Assembly: GCA_020425125.1 (NCBI GenBank)
Contig: JAGQRV010000030.1
Coordinates: 1 to 64,000 of the forward strand
Source of the DNA: Paracoccaceae bacterium
GTDB lineage: Bacteria > Pseudomonadota > Alphaproteobacteria > Rhodobacterales > Rhodobacteraceae
Length of the DNA: 64,000 nt
Reading direction: 5' to 3'
Position 1 is the stretch's first letter, and every line of letters begins with the position of its first letter. Below the pieces are notes generated by a model. That model saw only the letters and a program-made list of their open reading frames with translations. It did not search any database and was not told the origin of the DNA. This document shows, in pieces, positions 53,117-62,074 of this stretch. The position numbers and the translations under genes are program-made.

Positions 53117-54898
53117 ATGGGGGACACCCGCGCAAATCGCAGGTTCCGGTCACAGGAATGGTTCGACAACCCGAACAATCCCGGGATGACCGCGCTTTAT
53201 ATCGAGCGCTACCTGAACCAAGAATATACCCGCGAGGAGTTGCAGGGCGGCAAGCCGATCATCGGCATCGCCCAGACCGGCAGCGACCTCGCCCCCTGCA
53301 ACAAGATCCACGTCTTCCTGGCGGACCGCGTGAAGGCGGGTATCCGCGATGCGGGCGGCATTCCGATCGAGTTCCCGGTCCATCCGATCCAGGAAACCGG
53401 CAAGCGCCCCACCGCCGCGCTCGACCGCAATCTCGCCTATCTCAGCCTGGTCGAGGTCCTGCACGGCTATCCGATCGACGGCGTAGTATTGACCACTGGC
53501 TGCGACAAGACCACGCCGGCGATGCTGATGGGGGCGGCGACGGTGGACATTCCCGCCATCGTGCTGTCCGGCGGTCCGATGCTCGACGGCTGGTGGAAGG
53601 GCGAACTTGCCGGATCGGGCACCATCGTCTGGGAAAGCCGCCGCCTGCTTGCGGACGGCAAGATCGACTACGAGGAATTCATGAGCCGGGTCTGCGCGTC
53701 GGCGCCGTCGCTTGGCCATTGCAACACGATGGGCACGGCGTCGACGATGAATGCATTGGCCGAAGCGCTGGGGATGTCTCTGCCGGGCTGCGCCGCAATC
53801 CCCGCGCCCTTCCGCGAGCGCATGGCGATGGCCTATCGTACCGGCCGGCGGGCGGTGGAACTGACGATCGAGGATCTGCGGCCGTCTGCGATCCTGACCC
53901 GCGCGGCATTCGAGAATGCCATCGCGGTCAACTCGGCCATCGGCGGATCGACGAACGCCCCGCCGCACCTGCAGGCGATCGCGCGCCATGTGGGCGTTCC
54001 GCTGCACGTGTCGGACTGGCAGACGATCGGCTTCGATGTGCCGCTTCTGGTCAACATGCAGCCCGCCGGGAAGTATCTGGGCGAGGCGTTCTTCCGTGCC
54101 GGAGGCGTGCCGGCCGTGATGGGAGAGCTGGCCCAGGCCGACCGCCTGCACGGCTCCGCGATGACCGTATCGGGGCGGACCGTCGCCGAGAATATCGACG
54201 GCGTGCGGTCTGCAGATACGGAGGTGATCGCGTCCTACCTGCAGCCGCTGCGAACGAATGCCGGGTTTCTCGTGCTGTCGGGAAACCTCTTCGACAGCGC
54301 GCTGATGAAGACTTCGGTGATCTCCGAGGATTTCCGCCGCCGGTTCCTGTCGCGACCCGGCAGCGAGAACGTGTTCGAAGCCAAGGCGGTGGTCTTCGAA
54401 GGCCCCGAGGACTATCACGACCGGATCAACGACATGGCGGACGCGATCGACGAGGGGACCATCCTCTTCATCCGCAACGTGGGCTGCGTGGGGTATCCCG
54501 GATCCGCCGAGGTGGTGAACATGCTGCCGCCCGATGCGCTGATCCATGCCGGCATCAACCACCTGCCCACGGTGGGCGACGGACGGCAATCCGGCACGTC
54601 CGAAAGTCCGTCGGTCCTCAACGCTTCTCCCGAAGCGGTCGTCGGCGGGGGGCTCGCCTATCTCAGGACCGGCGACCGGGTGCGGCTCGACCTGAACGAA
54701 CGCCGGCTCGACGCGCTGGTCCCGGACGGGGAATGGGCCGCGCGCCGCAACGCGTGGACGGCGCCCGAACTTGCAAGCCAGACACCTTGGGAGGAAATCT
54801 ACCGCACCCATGTGGGCCAGCTCGCCGAAGGCGGTTGCCTGGAACTGGCCACGGCCTATCACAAGGTGGCGCGGGATCTGCCGCGCGACAATCACTGA
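53117..54898 (+). CDS. IlvD/Edd family sugar-acid dehydratase
   Basis: 593 residues from ATG 53117 with AGGAA-type site upstream. Cluster cysteines are seen as GSDLAPCNKIHVFL, TTGCDKTTPAMLMGAATVDIPAIVLSGGPML, and ASAPSLGHCNTMGTASTMNALAEALGMSLPGCAAIPAP; then AIGGSTNAPPHLQAIARHVGVPL. In this family these hold an iron-sulfur cluster. Length and motifs place it with L-arabonate/D-xylonate-type dehydratases rather than branched-chain IlvD. Exact substrate unknown. DUF1428 and SDR genes follow within 40 bases each. Confidence 0.88.
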   Translation: MGDTRANRRFRSQEWFDNPNNPGMTALYIERYLNQEYTREELQGGKPIIGIAQTGSDLAPCNKIHVFLADRVKAGIRDAGGIPIEFPVHPIQETGKRPTAALDRNLAYLSLVEVLHGYPIDGVVLTTGCDKTTPAMLMGAATVDIPAIVLSGGPMLDGWWKGELAGSGTIVWESRRLLADGKIDYEEFMSRVCASAPSLGHCNTMGTASTMNALAEALGMSLPGCAAIPAPFRERMAMAYRTGRRAVELTIEDLRPSAILTRAAFENAIAVNSAIGGSTNAPPHLQAIARHVGVPLHVSDWQTIGFDVPLLVNMQPAGKYLGEAFFRAGGVPAVMGELAQADRLHGSAMTVSGRTVAENIDGVRSADTEVIASYLQPLRTNAGFLVLSGNLFDSALMKTSVISEDFRRRFLSRPGSENVFEAKAVVFEGPEDYHDRINDMADAIDEGTILFIRNVGCVGYPGSAEVVNMLPPDALIHAGINHLPTVGDGRQSGTSESPSVLNASPEAVVGGGLAYLRTGDRVRLDLNERRLDALVPDGEWAARRNAWTAPELASQTPWEEIYRTHVGQLAEGGCLELATAYHKVARDLPRDNH

Positions 54899-54907
54899 GG
54901 GCGGACC

Positions 54908-55258
54908 ATGGCCTATGTCGACGGATTTCTGCTTGCGGTTCCGGACGAAAACCGCGCTGCATATCTCCGCCTCGCCGAAACCGCAGCCGAGGTGTTCCGC
55001 GACCATGGCGCGCTGCGCCTGGTCGAGTGCTGGGGCAACGACGTGCCCGAGGGCCACGTGACGTCCTTTCCGATGGCAGTGAAGCGCGCGCCGGGCGAGA
55101 CCGTCGTCTTCGCCTGGATCGAATGGCCGTCCAAGGAGGTCCGCGATGCCGCGCATCCCAAGGTGATGGCCGACCCGCGTCTTGATGGGCAGGGCGAGAT
55201 ACCGTTCGATGGCAAGCGGATGATCTTCGGCGGGTTCGAGGTGCTGCTGGACCGCTGA
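54908..55258 (+). CDS. DUF1428 family protein
   Basis: 116 residues from ATG 54908, 9 bases after the dehydratase stop. Seen: YVDGFLLAVPDENRAAYLRLAE, LRLVECWGNDVPEGHVTSFPMAVKRAPGETVVFAWIEWPSKEVRDAAHPKVM and ending GKRMIFGGFEVLLD. This is the dimeric alpha-beta barrel-like DUF1428 fold. Function unknown; it may accompany the sugar-acid enzymes. Confidence 0.88.
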   Translation: MAYVDGFLLAVPDENRAAYLRLAETAAEVFRDHGALRLVECWGNDVPEGHVTSFPMAVKRAPGETVVFAWIEWPSKEVRDAAHPKVMADPRLDGQGEIPFDGKRMIFGGFEVLLDR

Positions 55259-55297
55259 GCGAGGAACGGAGCAGGGGGACGGGGGGAGCCGAACGGA

Positions 55298-56035
55298 ATG
55301 ACGAAAAAGATCCTGATTACCGGTGCAGGCAGCGGCATTGGCAGGGCAACGGCGCTGCGCTTTCTCGAAGAGGGCTGGGCGGTGGCGCTGCTCGGCCGAC
55401 GGGAAGCGCCCTTGCGGGAGGTCGCCGAGGGTTGGAAGCACGCGCTGGTGCTTCCCTGCGACGTGACCGATCCCGGCGCGGTGACGGAGGCCTTCGTCCA
55501 GCTGGCGGTCGACTGGAACCGGCTGGACGTGCTGTTCAACAATGCCGGCGGCAACGTCCCGGCCGCGCTGATCGACGAGATTCCGGTGGAAGACTGGCTG
55601 AAGGTCTCCGCCGTCAACATCACCGGCATGTTCCTGGTCGCGCGCGCGGCCTTCGCGCTGATGCGCCGGCAGGAGCCGCAGGGCGGGCGGATCATCAACA
55701 ACGGCTCGATCTCGGCCCATGCGCCGCGGCCGGGTTCCGCACCCTACACCATGTCGAAGCACGCCGTGACCGGCCTGACGCGGACCTTGTCGCTCGATGG
55801 CCGGCCGTTCAACATCGCCTGCGGTCAGATCGACATCGGCAATGCCCTGACCGACCTGTCGGAACGGATGACCCGCGGCGTGGCGCAGGCCGATGGCAGC
55901 AAGCGGGCGGAGCCGATGATGGATGTCGCCCATGTTGCGAGTTCGGTCCTGCACATGGCCGCGTTGCCGCCGGGGACCAACATCCAGTTCATGACCGTGA
56001 TGGCGACGGCGATGCCCTTCATCGGACGCGGCTGA
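55298..56035 (+). CDS. Short-chain dehydrogenase/reductase
   Basis: 245 residues from ATG 55298. Cofactor motif TGAGSGIGRA, LFNNAGG (NAG motif), catalytic serine in INNGSISAH and YTMSKHAVTGL (Y-x3-K). The R in LGRRE after beta-2 suggests NADP preference. It ends the forward run of four genes (dehydrogenase, dehydratase, DUF1428, SDR). Probably oxidises or reduces a sugar acid. Confidence 0.9.
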   Translation: MTKKILITGAGSGIGRATALRFLEEGWAVALLGRREAPLREVAEGWKHALVLPCDVTDPGAVTEAFVQLAVDWNRLDVLFNNAGGNVPAALIDEIPVEDWLKVSAVNITGMFLVARAAFALMRRQEPQGGRIINNGSISAHAPRPGSAPYTMSKHAVTGLTRTLSLDGRPFNIACGQIDIGNALTDLSERMTRGVAQADGSKRAEPMMDVAHVASSVLHMAALPPGTNIQFMTVMATAMPFIGRG

Positions 56036-56076
56036 TGCCGACCGGCGTCAGCCGCCGCCGCTGCCCCGGGGGACTG

Positions 56077-57579
56077 TTACATCACCGCCCCGATCTGCCA
56101 CGGCACGAATTCATAGGCGCCGAGGCCCTGGATTTCGGATTTCGTCTGTTCGCCTGACGCTACGCGCAGCAATGCCTGATAGATCTCGCGGCCGATCTCT
56201 TCGACGCTGGCACCGTGCGACAGGATTCGCCCGGCATTGATGTCCATGTCCTCGGTCATCCGCGTGTACATCTCGGTATTCGTCGCGATCTTCAGCGACG
56301 GCGACGGACGGGCGCCAAAGGCCGAGCCGCGGCCGGTAGTGAAGGCGACGAGCGTGCAGCCCGATGCGATCTGCCCGGTGACGCTGGCCGGATCGTAGCC
56401 GGGGCTGTCCATGAAGACGAAGCCCTTCCGGTCGATCGGCTCGCCATATTTGTAGACGCCGACGAGCGGGGTCGTGCCGCCCTTCGCGGCCGCGCCCAGC
56501 GACTTTTCGAGGATCGTGGTCAGCCCGCCCTTCTTGTTGCCGGGCGACGGATTGTTGTCCATCGAGCCGCGGTTGCGGGCAGTGTAGTCCTCCCACCACA
56601 GGATCAGGTCGATCAGCTTGCCGCCCACCGTTGCGTCGACCGCACGCGCGGTCAGCAGATGCTCGGCGCCGTAGATCTCGGGGGTCTCCGACAACACCCC
56701 GGTCCCGCCCTGAGCCACCAGAAGGTCGCAAGCATGGCCCAGGGCGGGGTTTGCAGTGATGCCGGACCAGGCATCCGACCCACCACATTGAAGCGCCAGC
56801 ATCAGATCCGAGGCCGGACAGGGCTCGCGCACGAACTCGTTGACGATGGGCAGCATCGCCTCGATCTTCCGAATGCCCAGTTCGACGGTCTTCCGGATCC
56901 CGCCGACATCCTGGATGTTCATCGTCTGGAACAACGGTCCCGGCGTCAGGCCATAGGCCTCGATCAGCCAGTCGATCTGGTTCACCTCGCATCCGAGCCC
57001 CGCCATCAGCACGCCAGCGACGTTCGGGTTTCGTGCGTAGCCCCACATCACGCGCTGGAGGGCAGCCAGCCCTTCGCCGTCGCTGCCCATGCCGCAGCCG
57101 GTTCCGTGCACGAAGGCGTTGACCCCATCGACATTGGGAAACGCTGCGAGCCGCTCGGGGGTGAAGTGTTCCGCGATCTTCCGCGCGGCAGTCGCCGAGC
57201 AGTTGACAGACGTCAGGATGGCGATGGTATTGCGCGTGCCGGCCGGCCGGCCGTCCCTGCGAAATCCCTGGAAGGTGTCGCGGCGTGCGGGCGCGGGCGG
57301 CTGAACAAGATTGGACGCGAAGACATGATCCAGCGCCACCGCACGGAATTCGAGGTTGTGGGTGTGGACATGGGCGCCGGGCGCAATATCCTCGGCGGCG
57401 TAGCCGATGACTTGCGCATATTTGTAGACAGGCGCGCCTTTCGGGATCGCCGCGGCGGCCATCTTGTGTCCCCGCGGGATCAGGCTTGTGGCAGTGACGC
57501 CCTCGGCGGTGCTGCCGATCTCGATGGGCGCCGCGGCCGTCACGACATTGTCTCTCGGGGACAGGCGGATAGCGGTCAT
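56077..57579 (-). CDS. UxaA-family altronate/galactarate-type dehydratase
   Basis: 500 residues from ATG 57579. An N-terminal SAF domain (about 1-95, HKMAAAAIPKGAPVYKYAQVIGYAAEDIAPGAHVHTHN) is fused to the main hydratase domain: GFRRDGRPAGTRNTIAILTSVNCS, FVHGTGCGMGSDGEG, GLGCEVNQ and LALQCGGSDAWSGITANPALGHA. This is the full-length UxaA/GarD arrangement, dehydrating aldonic or aldaric acids. It lies opposite the other catabolic genes and is divergent from its likely GntR regulator. Confidence 0.92.
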   Translation of the reverse strand: MTAIRLSPRDNVVTAAAPIEIGSTAEGVTATSLIPRGHKMAAAAIPKGAPVYKYAQVIGYAAEDIAPGAHVHTHNLEFRAVALDHVFASNLVQPPAPARRDTFQGFRRDGRPAGTRNTIAILTSVNCSATAARKIAEHFTPERLAAFPNVDGVNAFVHGTGCGMGSDGEGLAALQRVMWGYARNPNVAGVLMAGLGCEVNQIDWLIEAYGLTPGPLFQTMNIQDVGGIRKTVELGIRKIEAMLPIVNEFVREPCPASDLMLALQCGGSDAWSGITANPALGHACDLLVAQGGTGVLSETPEIYGAEHLLTARAVDATVGGKLIDLILWWEDYTARNRGSMDNNPSPGNKKGGLTTILEKSLGAAAKGGTTPLVGVYKYGEPIDRKGFVFMDSPGYDPASVTGQIASGCTLVAFTTGRGSAFGARPSPSLKIATNTEMYTRMTEDMDINAGRILSHGASVEEIGREIYQALLRVASGEQTKSEIQGLGAYEFVPWQIGAVM

Positions 57580-57835
57580 CTCAGCGCTCGAGGAGCAGCG
57601 GGACGGATCGGGTCAGAGCAGATCGCGACAAGGCGCGCCTCGGCGACGCGTTCCCGACCATGGCGGCGTTTCTGTCCATCCTCGCGATCCGGTCCGGCAT
57701 TTTCACGTGCGATCCCTGGCCAGAGGACCGTGGTCGAGCGCGACGCGGGAAGCATTGCACGCCCGGGCGGCCTGTGATCTGGCGGACTCCCTCGCAGGAA
57801 CGCTATCCAAACCGGCCTCGACAATCAACGGTTTC

Positions 57836-57845
57836 CGGTATACCA
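57836..57845. promoter_or_regulatory. Candidate GntR operator 2
   Basis: CGGTATACCA, one base from the palindrome TGGTATACCA at 52005. It lies between the divergent UxaA gene and the GntR gene, 33 bases before the GntR start. The 11 bases GGTATACCAAA match exactly in both promoters. Confidence 0.6.
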
Positions 57846-57878
57846 AAAATGAGACGTGAAATCATAGGGTAGTCTGCC

Positions 57879-58619
57879 TTGACGGACGGGTATTCGGCGA
57901 TTGGAGCAACAAGTCTTCCGGGCGTGTCACCGCTCGCCCAGCGGCTGGCCGACCGTCTTCGCCGCGACATCCTGATCGGACGGCTGAAGCCCGGCGCCCC
58001 GGTGAAGGAGCGTGATACGGCCGAGGAACTGGGGGTCTCCCGCACGCCCATGCGGGAGGCGATCCGCATTCTCGCGCAGGAGGGGCTGGTGGTGCTGCGC
58101 CCGGCGCGAAGCCCGATCGTAGCCGATCCGACCCTCAAGGACGTCACGGATGACCTGACCGTCCTGATGGTTCTCGAGGCGCTGTCGGCCGAGCTTGCCT
58201 GCCGCAATGCGACGGCCCGCGACCTCGCTGATCTCGAGGAGATCCACGCAGATCTCGCGGCGGCCCACGCGACGGCGCATCCCGCGGATCTGTTCGAGAC
58301 CGACATGTCCTTCCACCGCCGGATTGCACGCGCCTCGCACAATCCGTCGCTGGCAGAGACTCATGGCGCCTATCTGGCGCGCCTCTGGCGGGCGCGGTAC
58401 CTGTCGGCGAGCCAGCGGCGCAACCGCGAACGGGTCCTGACCCAGCACCGGGCAATCCTCGACGGGCTGGTGGCGCGCGACGAGGCGGCGACGCGGGCGG
58501 CGGTCGAGCGGCATCTGGGGCCGCTCGTGGCGCATATCTCCGCATACTTCGATGATCCCGACGCCCGTGCGATCCATGTACTCGGTGCGGCAGGAGCGTC
58601 GGGAACAGCGAAGGACTGA
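57879..58619 (+). CDS. GntR family regulator with FCD domain
   Basis: 246 residues; the start is TTG 57879, weakly supported by AGGG upstream. Winged helix: LAQRLADRLRRDILIGRLKPGAPVKERDTAEELGVSRTPMREAIRILAQEGLVVLRPARSPIVAD. FCD domain from about 90: metal-binding D and H residues in ETDMSFHRRIARASHN and VLTQHRAILDGLVARDEAATRAAVERHL. FCD regulators respond to sugar acids and related carboxylates, fitting the flanking dehydratases. The GGTATACC element in its promoter suggests autoregulation. Confidence 0.92.
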   Translation: MTDGYSAIGATSLPGVSPLAQRLADRLRRDILIGRLKPGAPVKERDTAEELGVSRTPMREAIRILAQEGLVVLRPARSPIVADPTLKDVTDDLTVLMVLEALSAELACRNATARDLADLEEIHADLAAAHATAHPADLFETDMSFHRRIARASHNPSLAETHGAYLARLWRARYLSASQRRNRERVLTQHRAILDGLVARDEAATRAAVERHLGPLVAHISAYFDDPDARAIHVLGAAGASGTAKD

Positions 58620-58801
58620 CCGGCCGCGCCGTGGGTTTGCGCAGCGGGTCCGACGACAGCTGGATATCGATGCGATCGCATGAGCGCGCCCGTCTCCGGT
58701 CTTGACACTGCCCGGCTGAGCGAAAATTCAGGAACGGGGTCGCGGGCCATTACCGTATGGCGTGTATCGGACCCCGACCCACAAGACCGGGGTACGAGCC
58801 G

Positions 58802-59938
58802 TTGAAGATCATCGTTCACTGCGGGACCAACAAGACCGGAAGCACCGCCATCCAGGACACGTTTGCGGCCAAGGCGGCGGATCTGCGCGCGCGCGGAGTG
58901 CTTTATCCGGCACTGGATTCCTACACGCACCATACGCGACTGCTGTTTGCCTGCCTTGCCGATGACGAGATGTGGGGATCGTTCGGGCGCAACGACGATG
59001 ACAAGCGCGCCGCCGGAGTTCGCCAGTCGCTCGACCAATGGGACATTCTCCGCCAGTTCGTCGACGACAGCATGCCGGACACGCTCGTGCTGTCGTCCGA
59101 ATTTGTCTTCGGCCTCCGGGACGGCTCGCTCAAGCGTCTGCGCGACCGGCTGGCCGAGTTTTCCGAGGACATCGACTGGATCGTCTATCTGCGAGACCCG
59201 CGCGGCCATTACCTGTCTTCCGCCCAGCAGGTGCTGAAGTTCGGCGCCTTCGTGAAGGACCCGCGGGTCAGCCAGCTTTACGCTTCCAAGTATGACAAGT
59301 TCGAAACCCTTTTCCCGGGCCGGATCGCCGCACGGGTGTTCGATCGCACGACCCTTACCGGCGGCGACGTGGTGACCGATCTGGCAAGCTACCTGTTGCC
59401 GTCGGACGAGGGCGAGCCGGCGCCGTTCCGCGCGCTCAGCGCGAACGAGACCCTGTCCGCAGAGGCGATGGCGCTGCTTTCAGAGTTCAACCGCGAAGTC
59501 TGGGATACCCGCCGGATGCCGGGCAACGCGATCTCTAAATGCGTGATTCAGGCGATCGAGGACGAGGAACGCCACCGCCGGTACACCAAGCCCGTGCTTC
59601 GGCCAGAGATTGCCGAGGTTGTTGCCAGAGTCCATGCCGCGGATGTGCTGGCGCTTCGCGACCGTGCGGGGATTATCTTTCCGACGTTCGATTACGATGT
59701 CGCGGCCCAGGTCGGGGATGCCGATCTGGCGGACCTTGCGGCTGCCGACCGGTACGCGACCCTCTCTGTCGGCGAGATCGTCGACTACGATCCCGATCTT
59801 CTTGCGCGGCTGCGCCTGCGGTCCATGCAGGCCATGGCGAAGCGGCTGTCGGGGCCGAAGCCCACGACAGAATCCGCGCCGCCACTACCCGCCGCGGCGG
59901 CGTCGGCCTCCGCTCAGCCGTCCGCACCTGGGGCGTGA
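58802..59938 (+). CDS. Sulfotransferase-like protein, paralogue of the 5151-8717 N-domain
   Basis: 378 residues if started at TTG 58802; ATG 58757 gives 15 more residues that do not match the relative. The start at 58802 reproduces the relative's N-terminus: KIIVHCGTNKTGST compared with ALYIHCGSDKTGST. Other shared blocks are VLSSEFVFGLR, VYLRDP, SSAQQVLKFGA, LTGGDVVTDL, LSAEAMALLSEFNREVW and KPVLRPE. The C-terminal ~30 residues are Ala/Pro-rich low complexity. No glycosyltransferase or membrane domain is attached. Probably transfers sulfate from PAPS to a glycan (inference from the P-loop-like motif). Confidence 0.78.
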   Translation: MKIIVHCGTNKTGSTAIQDTFAAKAADLRARGVLYPALDSYTHHTRLLFACLADDEMWGSFGRNDDDKRAAGVRQSLDQWDILRQFVDDSMPDTLVLSSEFVFGLRDGSLKRLRDRLAEFSEDIDWIVYLRDPRGHYLSSAQQVLKFGAFVKDPRVSQLYASKYDKFETLFPGRIAARVFDRTTLTGGDVVTDLASYLLPSDEGEPAPFRALSANETLSAEAMALLSEFNREVWDTRRMPGNAISKCVIQAIEDEERHRRYTKPVLRPEIAEVVARVHAADVLALRDRAGIIFPTFDYDVAAQVGDADLADLAAADRYATLSVGEIVDYDPDLLARLRLRSMQAMAKRLSGPKPTTESAPPLPAAAASASAQPSAPGA

Positions 59939-59972
59939 TCCGGCCGCCTTCTCGCGCCCCCGATCATCCCGG

Positions 59973-61136
59973 TCAGAGGAGCGCACGGATGCGGTCGAGT
60001 GCGGCCTCGATGTTCTCGAGACTGTTCGCGTAGGAAAACCGTACGAACCCCTCGCCGAAGGCACCGAAGCTGGTGCCCGCGACCGTCGCCACGCCTGCGT
60101 CGTTCAGGAACATGTCCTGCGCATCCCGGGCGGACAATCCGGTGCCTGAGATATTCGGAAAGGCATAGAAGGCGCCGCCCGCATCGGTGCAGCGGACGCC
60201 GGGCAGGTCATTCAAGCCTGCGACGATCGCTTCGCGCCGCCGGTCGAATTCGGTCACCATCGCACGCACGGCGTCCTGCGGGCCCGTCAGCGCCGCGATG
60301 CCGGCATGCTGGGCGGCGGCATTCACGCAGGAATGGTCGTTGATGCAGAGCCGCGTGACGGTGTCCACCATCGCTTCCGGCCAGACCGCGAAGCCCAGCC
60401 GCCAGCCGGTCATGGCATAGGTCTTCGACCAGCCGTCGAGCAGGATCAGCCGGTCGCGGATCTCGGGATAGGTCAGCAGGCTGACATGCGTCCGTCCACC
60501 ATAGAGCATCTGGGAATAGATCTCGTCCGACATCAGGACCACGTCCGGCCATTCGGACAGCCCGGCGACGAGCTTGTCGATCTCGGCCTTCGGGGTAACA
60601 CCGCCGGTGGGGTTTGCGGGCGAGTTGATGATGATGAGTCGCGTTGCGGCCGTGATCTGCGCCAGCACGCTTTCGGCATCGAAGGCGAATCCCTTCGACT
60701 CGTCCAGCCTGATCGGGACCGGCGTCGCGCCGGAATAGCGGATCACCGACTCGTAGATAGGAAAGCCGGGATTGGGGTACATCACTTCCGCCCCGGGTTC
60801 CCCCAGCAGCAGGATCGCGAAGAACATCGTCGGCTTGCCGCCCGGCACGACGACGACCCGGTCGGGATCGACGTCGGCCGCGTGGCGGCGGTGGAGGTCC
60901 GCGGCCACCGCCTCGCGCAGGGCCGGGATGCCGTTTGCCGGGGTGTAGCCGTGATGCCCGTCGCGAAGCGCCTTCACCGCGGCTTCGACGATGTGCTCGG
61001 GAGTTCTGAAATCCGGCTGGCCGATCCCGAGGTTGATGATGTCCCGGCCCTCGCGTTTCAGCCGTTCGGCACGCGCCAGAACTTCGAAGGCCGATTCCGT
61101 TCCCAGCCGTGCGGCCGACTGCGCCATCCGGATCAT
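59973..61136 (-). CDS. Class I/II PLP aminotransferase
   Basis: 387 residues from ATG 61136, GGGAGGA 8 bases upstream. Motifs: INLGIGQPDFRTPEHIVEAAVKAL, HGYTPANGIPALREAVA, IINSPANPTGG, the MSDEIYSQMLYGG segment, and the PLP lysine in DGWSKTYAMTGWRLG. The final arginine binding the substrate carboxylate is in FVRFSYANS. Aspartate- or alanine-type aminotransferase; substrate not decidable. Confidence 0.92.
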   Translation of the reverse strand: MIRMAQSAARLGTESAFEVLARAERLKREGRDIINLGIGQPDFRTPEHIVEAAVKALRDGHHGYTPANGIPALREAVAADLHRRHAADVDPDRVVVVPGGKPTMFFAILLLGEPGAEVMYPNPGFPIYESVIRYSGATPVPIRLDESKGFAFDAESVLAQITAATRLIIINSPANPTGGVTPKAEIDKLVAGLSEWPDVVLMSDEIYSQMLYGGRTHVSLLTYPEIRDRLILLDGWSKTYAMTGWRLGFAVWPEAMVDTVTRLCINDHSCVNAAAQHAGIAALTGPQDAVRAMVTEFDRRREAIVAGLNDLPGVRCTDAGGAFYAFPNISGTGLSARDAQDMFLNDAGVATVAGTSFGAFGEGFVRFSYANSLENIEAALDRIRALL

Positions 61137-61264
61137 GCGTTCATCCTCCCTCGGGTCCCGTTGCGTGGTGTGCCGGGAATTCAACCGGGACCCAAGCCCC
61201 AATTTGCCGTGGCCGCGGTGCGTGCAGGCTGGCAGGGTGGCCAGGTCTGGACGGAGGACGCGGC

Positions 61265-62035
61265 ATGGCAAGGATCGGTTTCATCGGCACGGGCGAGATT
61301 GCGGGCCATATGGTGCGTGGACTAGCCGGACGGGGACACGAGATCCGCGTGAGCGAGCGGAGCCGGGCAGTGTCGACGGCGCTTGCGGCCGAGTTTCCCG
61401 AGGTGTCGGTGGCGGAGAACGCCGCCGTCGTCGCCCAGAGCGACGTGGTCTTCCTGTGTCTTATGGCCCGGATCGTTCCCGATATCCTGCCCGGCCTGCC
61501 CTGGCGGGCGGATCATGCAGTGATCTCGGTCATGACCGACGTCACCCTTGACGAGCTTTGCCGCCTCTGCGCTCCCGCGCGCGACATCGCACTGACGATC
61601 CCGCTCGCGCCGATCTCCGGCGGTGGCTGTCCGCTGCCGGTCTATCCGGAAAGTCCGGCACTGGAGGCGGTGTTCGGGGACCGCAATCCGATCTTGCCAG
61701 TGCGCAGCGAGGCGTCGCTGAGCGCGCATTTCGCTGTGGCGGGGACGCTGGCGCCGATCCTGCTGTTGATGGCCGAGGTGTCCGCGTGGTTGGCACGCGA
61801 AACCGGCGACGCGACTGCGGCCGACGCCTATGTTGCGTCGCTCTTCGGTGGATTCCTGAGGCCTGACGGGGCGCCCGAACAGTTCCAGCGCCTTCTGACC
61901 TCCCTGTCGACGGAGGGCGGGCTCAATGCCACCCTTAGGGCACGGTTCGAGGATGCCGGCGTACCCGACCTGCTCCGGACGGGTATGGATTCCCTGCGGC
62001 CGCGTCTCGGCCTGCCGCCGGCCGCGCCCGGGTAG
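61265..62035 (+). CDS. Pyrroline-5-carboxylate reductase-like NADP oxidoreductase
   Basis: 256 residues from ATG 61265 with GGAGG 8 bases upstream. Rossmann loop RIGFIGTGEIAGHMVRGLAGRGHEIRVSERS, with SERSR suggesting NADP. Later parts (LTIPLAPISGGGCPLPVYPE, FAVAGTLAPILLLMAEVSAWL) follow the ProC-like plan but lack the strong C-terminal ProC dimer motif, so a true proline biosynthetic role is doubtful. Divergent from the aminotransferase gene. Confidence 0.8.
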   Translation: MARIGFIGTGEIAGHMVRGLAGRGHEIRVSERSRAVSTALAAEFPEVSVAENAAVVAQSDVVFLCLMARIVPDILPGLPWRADHAVISVMTDVTLDELCRLCAPARDIALTIPLAPISGGGCPLPVYPESPALEAVFGDRNPILPVRSEASLSAHFAVAGTLAPILLLMAEVSAWLARETGDATAADAYVASLFGGFLRPDGAPEQFQRLLTSLSTEGGLNATLRARFEDAGVPDLLRTGMDSLRPRLGLPPAAPG

Positions 62036-62052
62036 ACAAATGCATACCGGGC
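62026..62052. terminator. Possible hairpin between convergent genes
   Basis: GCCCGGGTA (62026-62034) pairs with TACCGGGC (62045-62052) with one bulged G. It includes the stop codon of the reductase gene and lies before the end of choV (62075). Confidence 0.35.
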
Positions 62053-62074
62053 AGGGGCCGGGCGGACAGTCCCG

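Noticed and set aside
53117-54898. Branched-chain amino acid dehydratase IlvD
   Set aside because: Context of UxaA, hydroxyacid dehydrogenase, SDR and a GntR-FCD regulator points to sugar acids, and the motifs fit the arabonate/xylonate-type branch.
53150-55954. 934-codon minus-strand open frame across the dehydratase operon
   Set aside because: Spans three solid plus-strand genes and shows only antisense composition.
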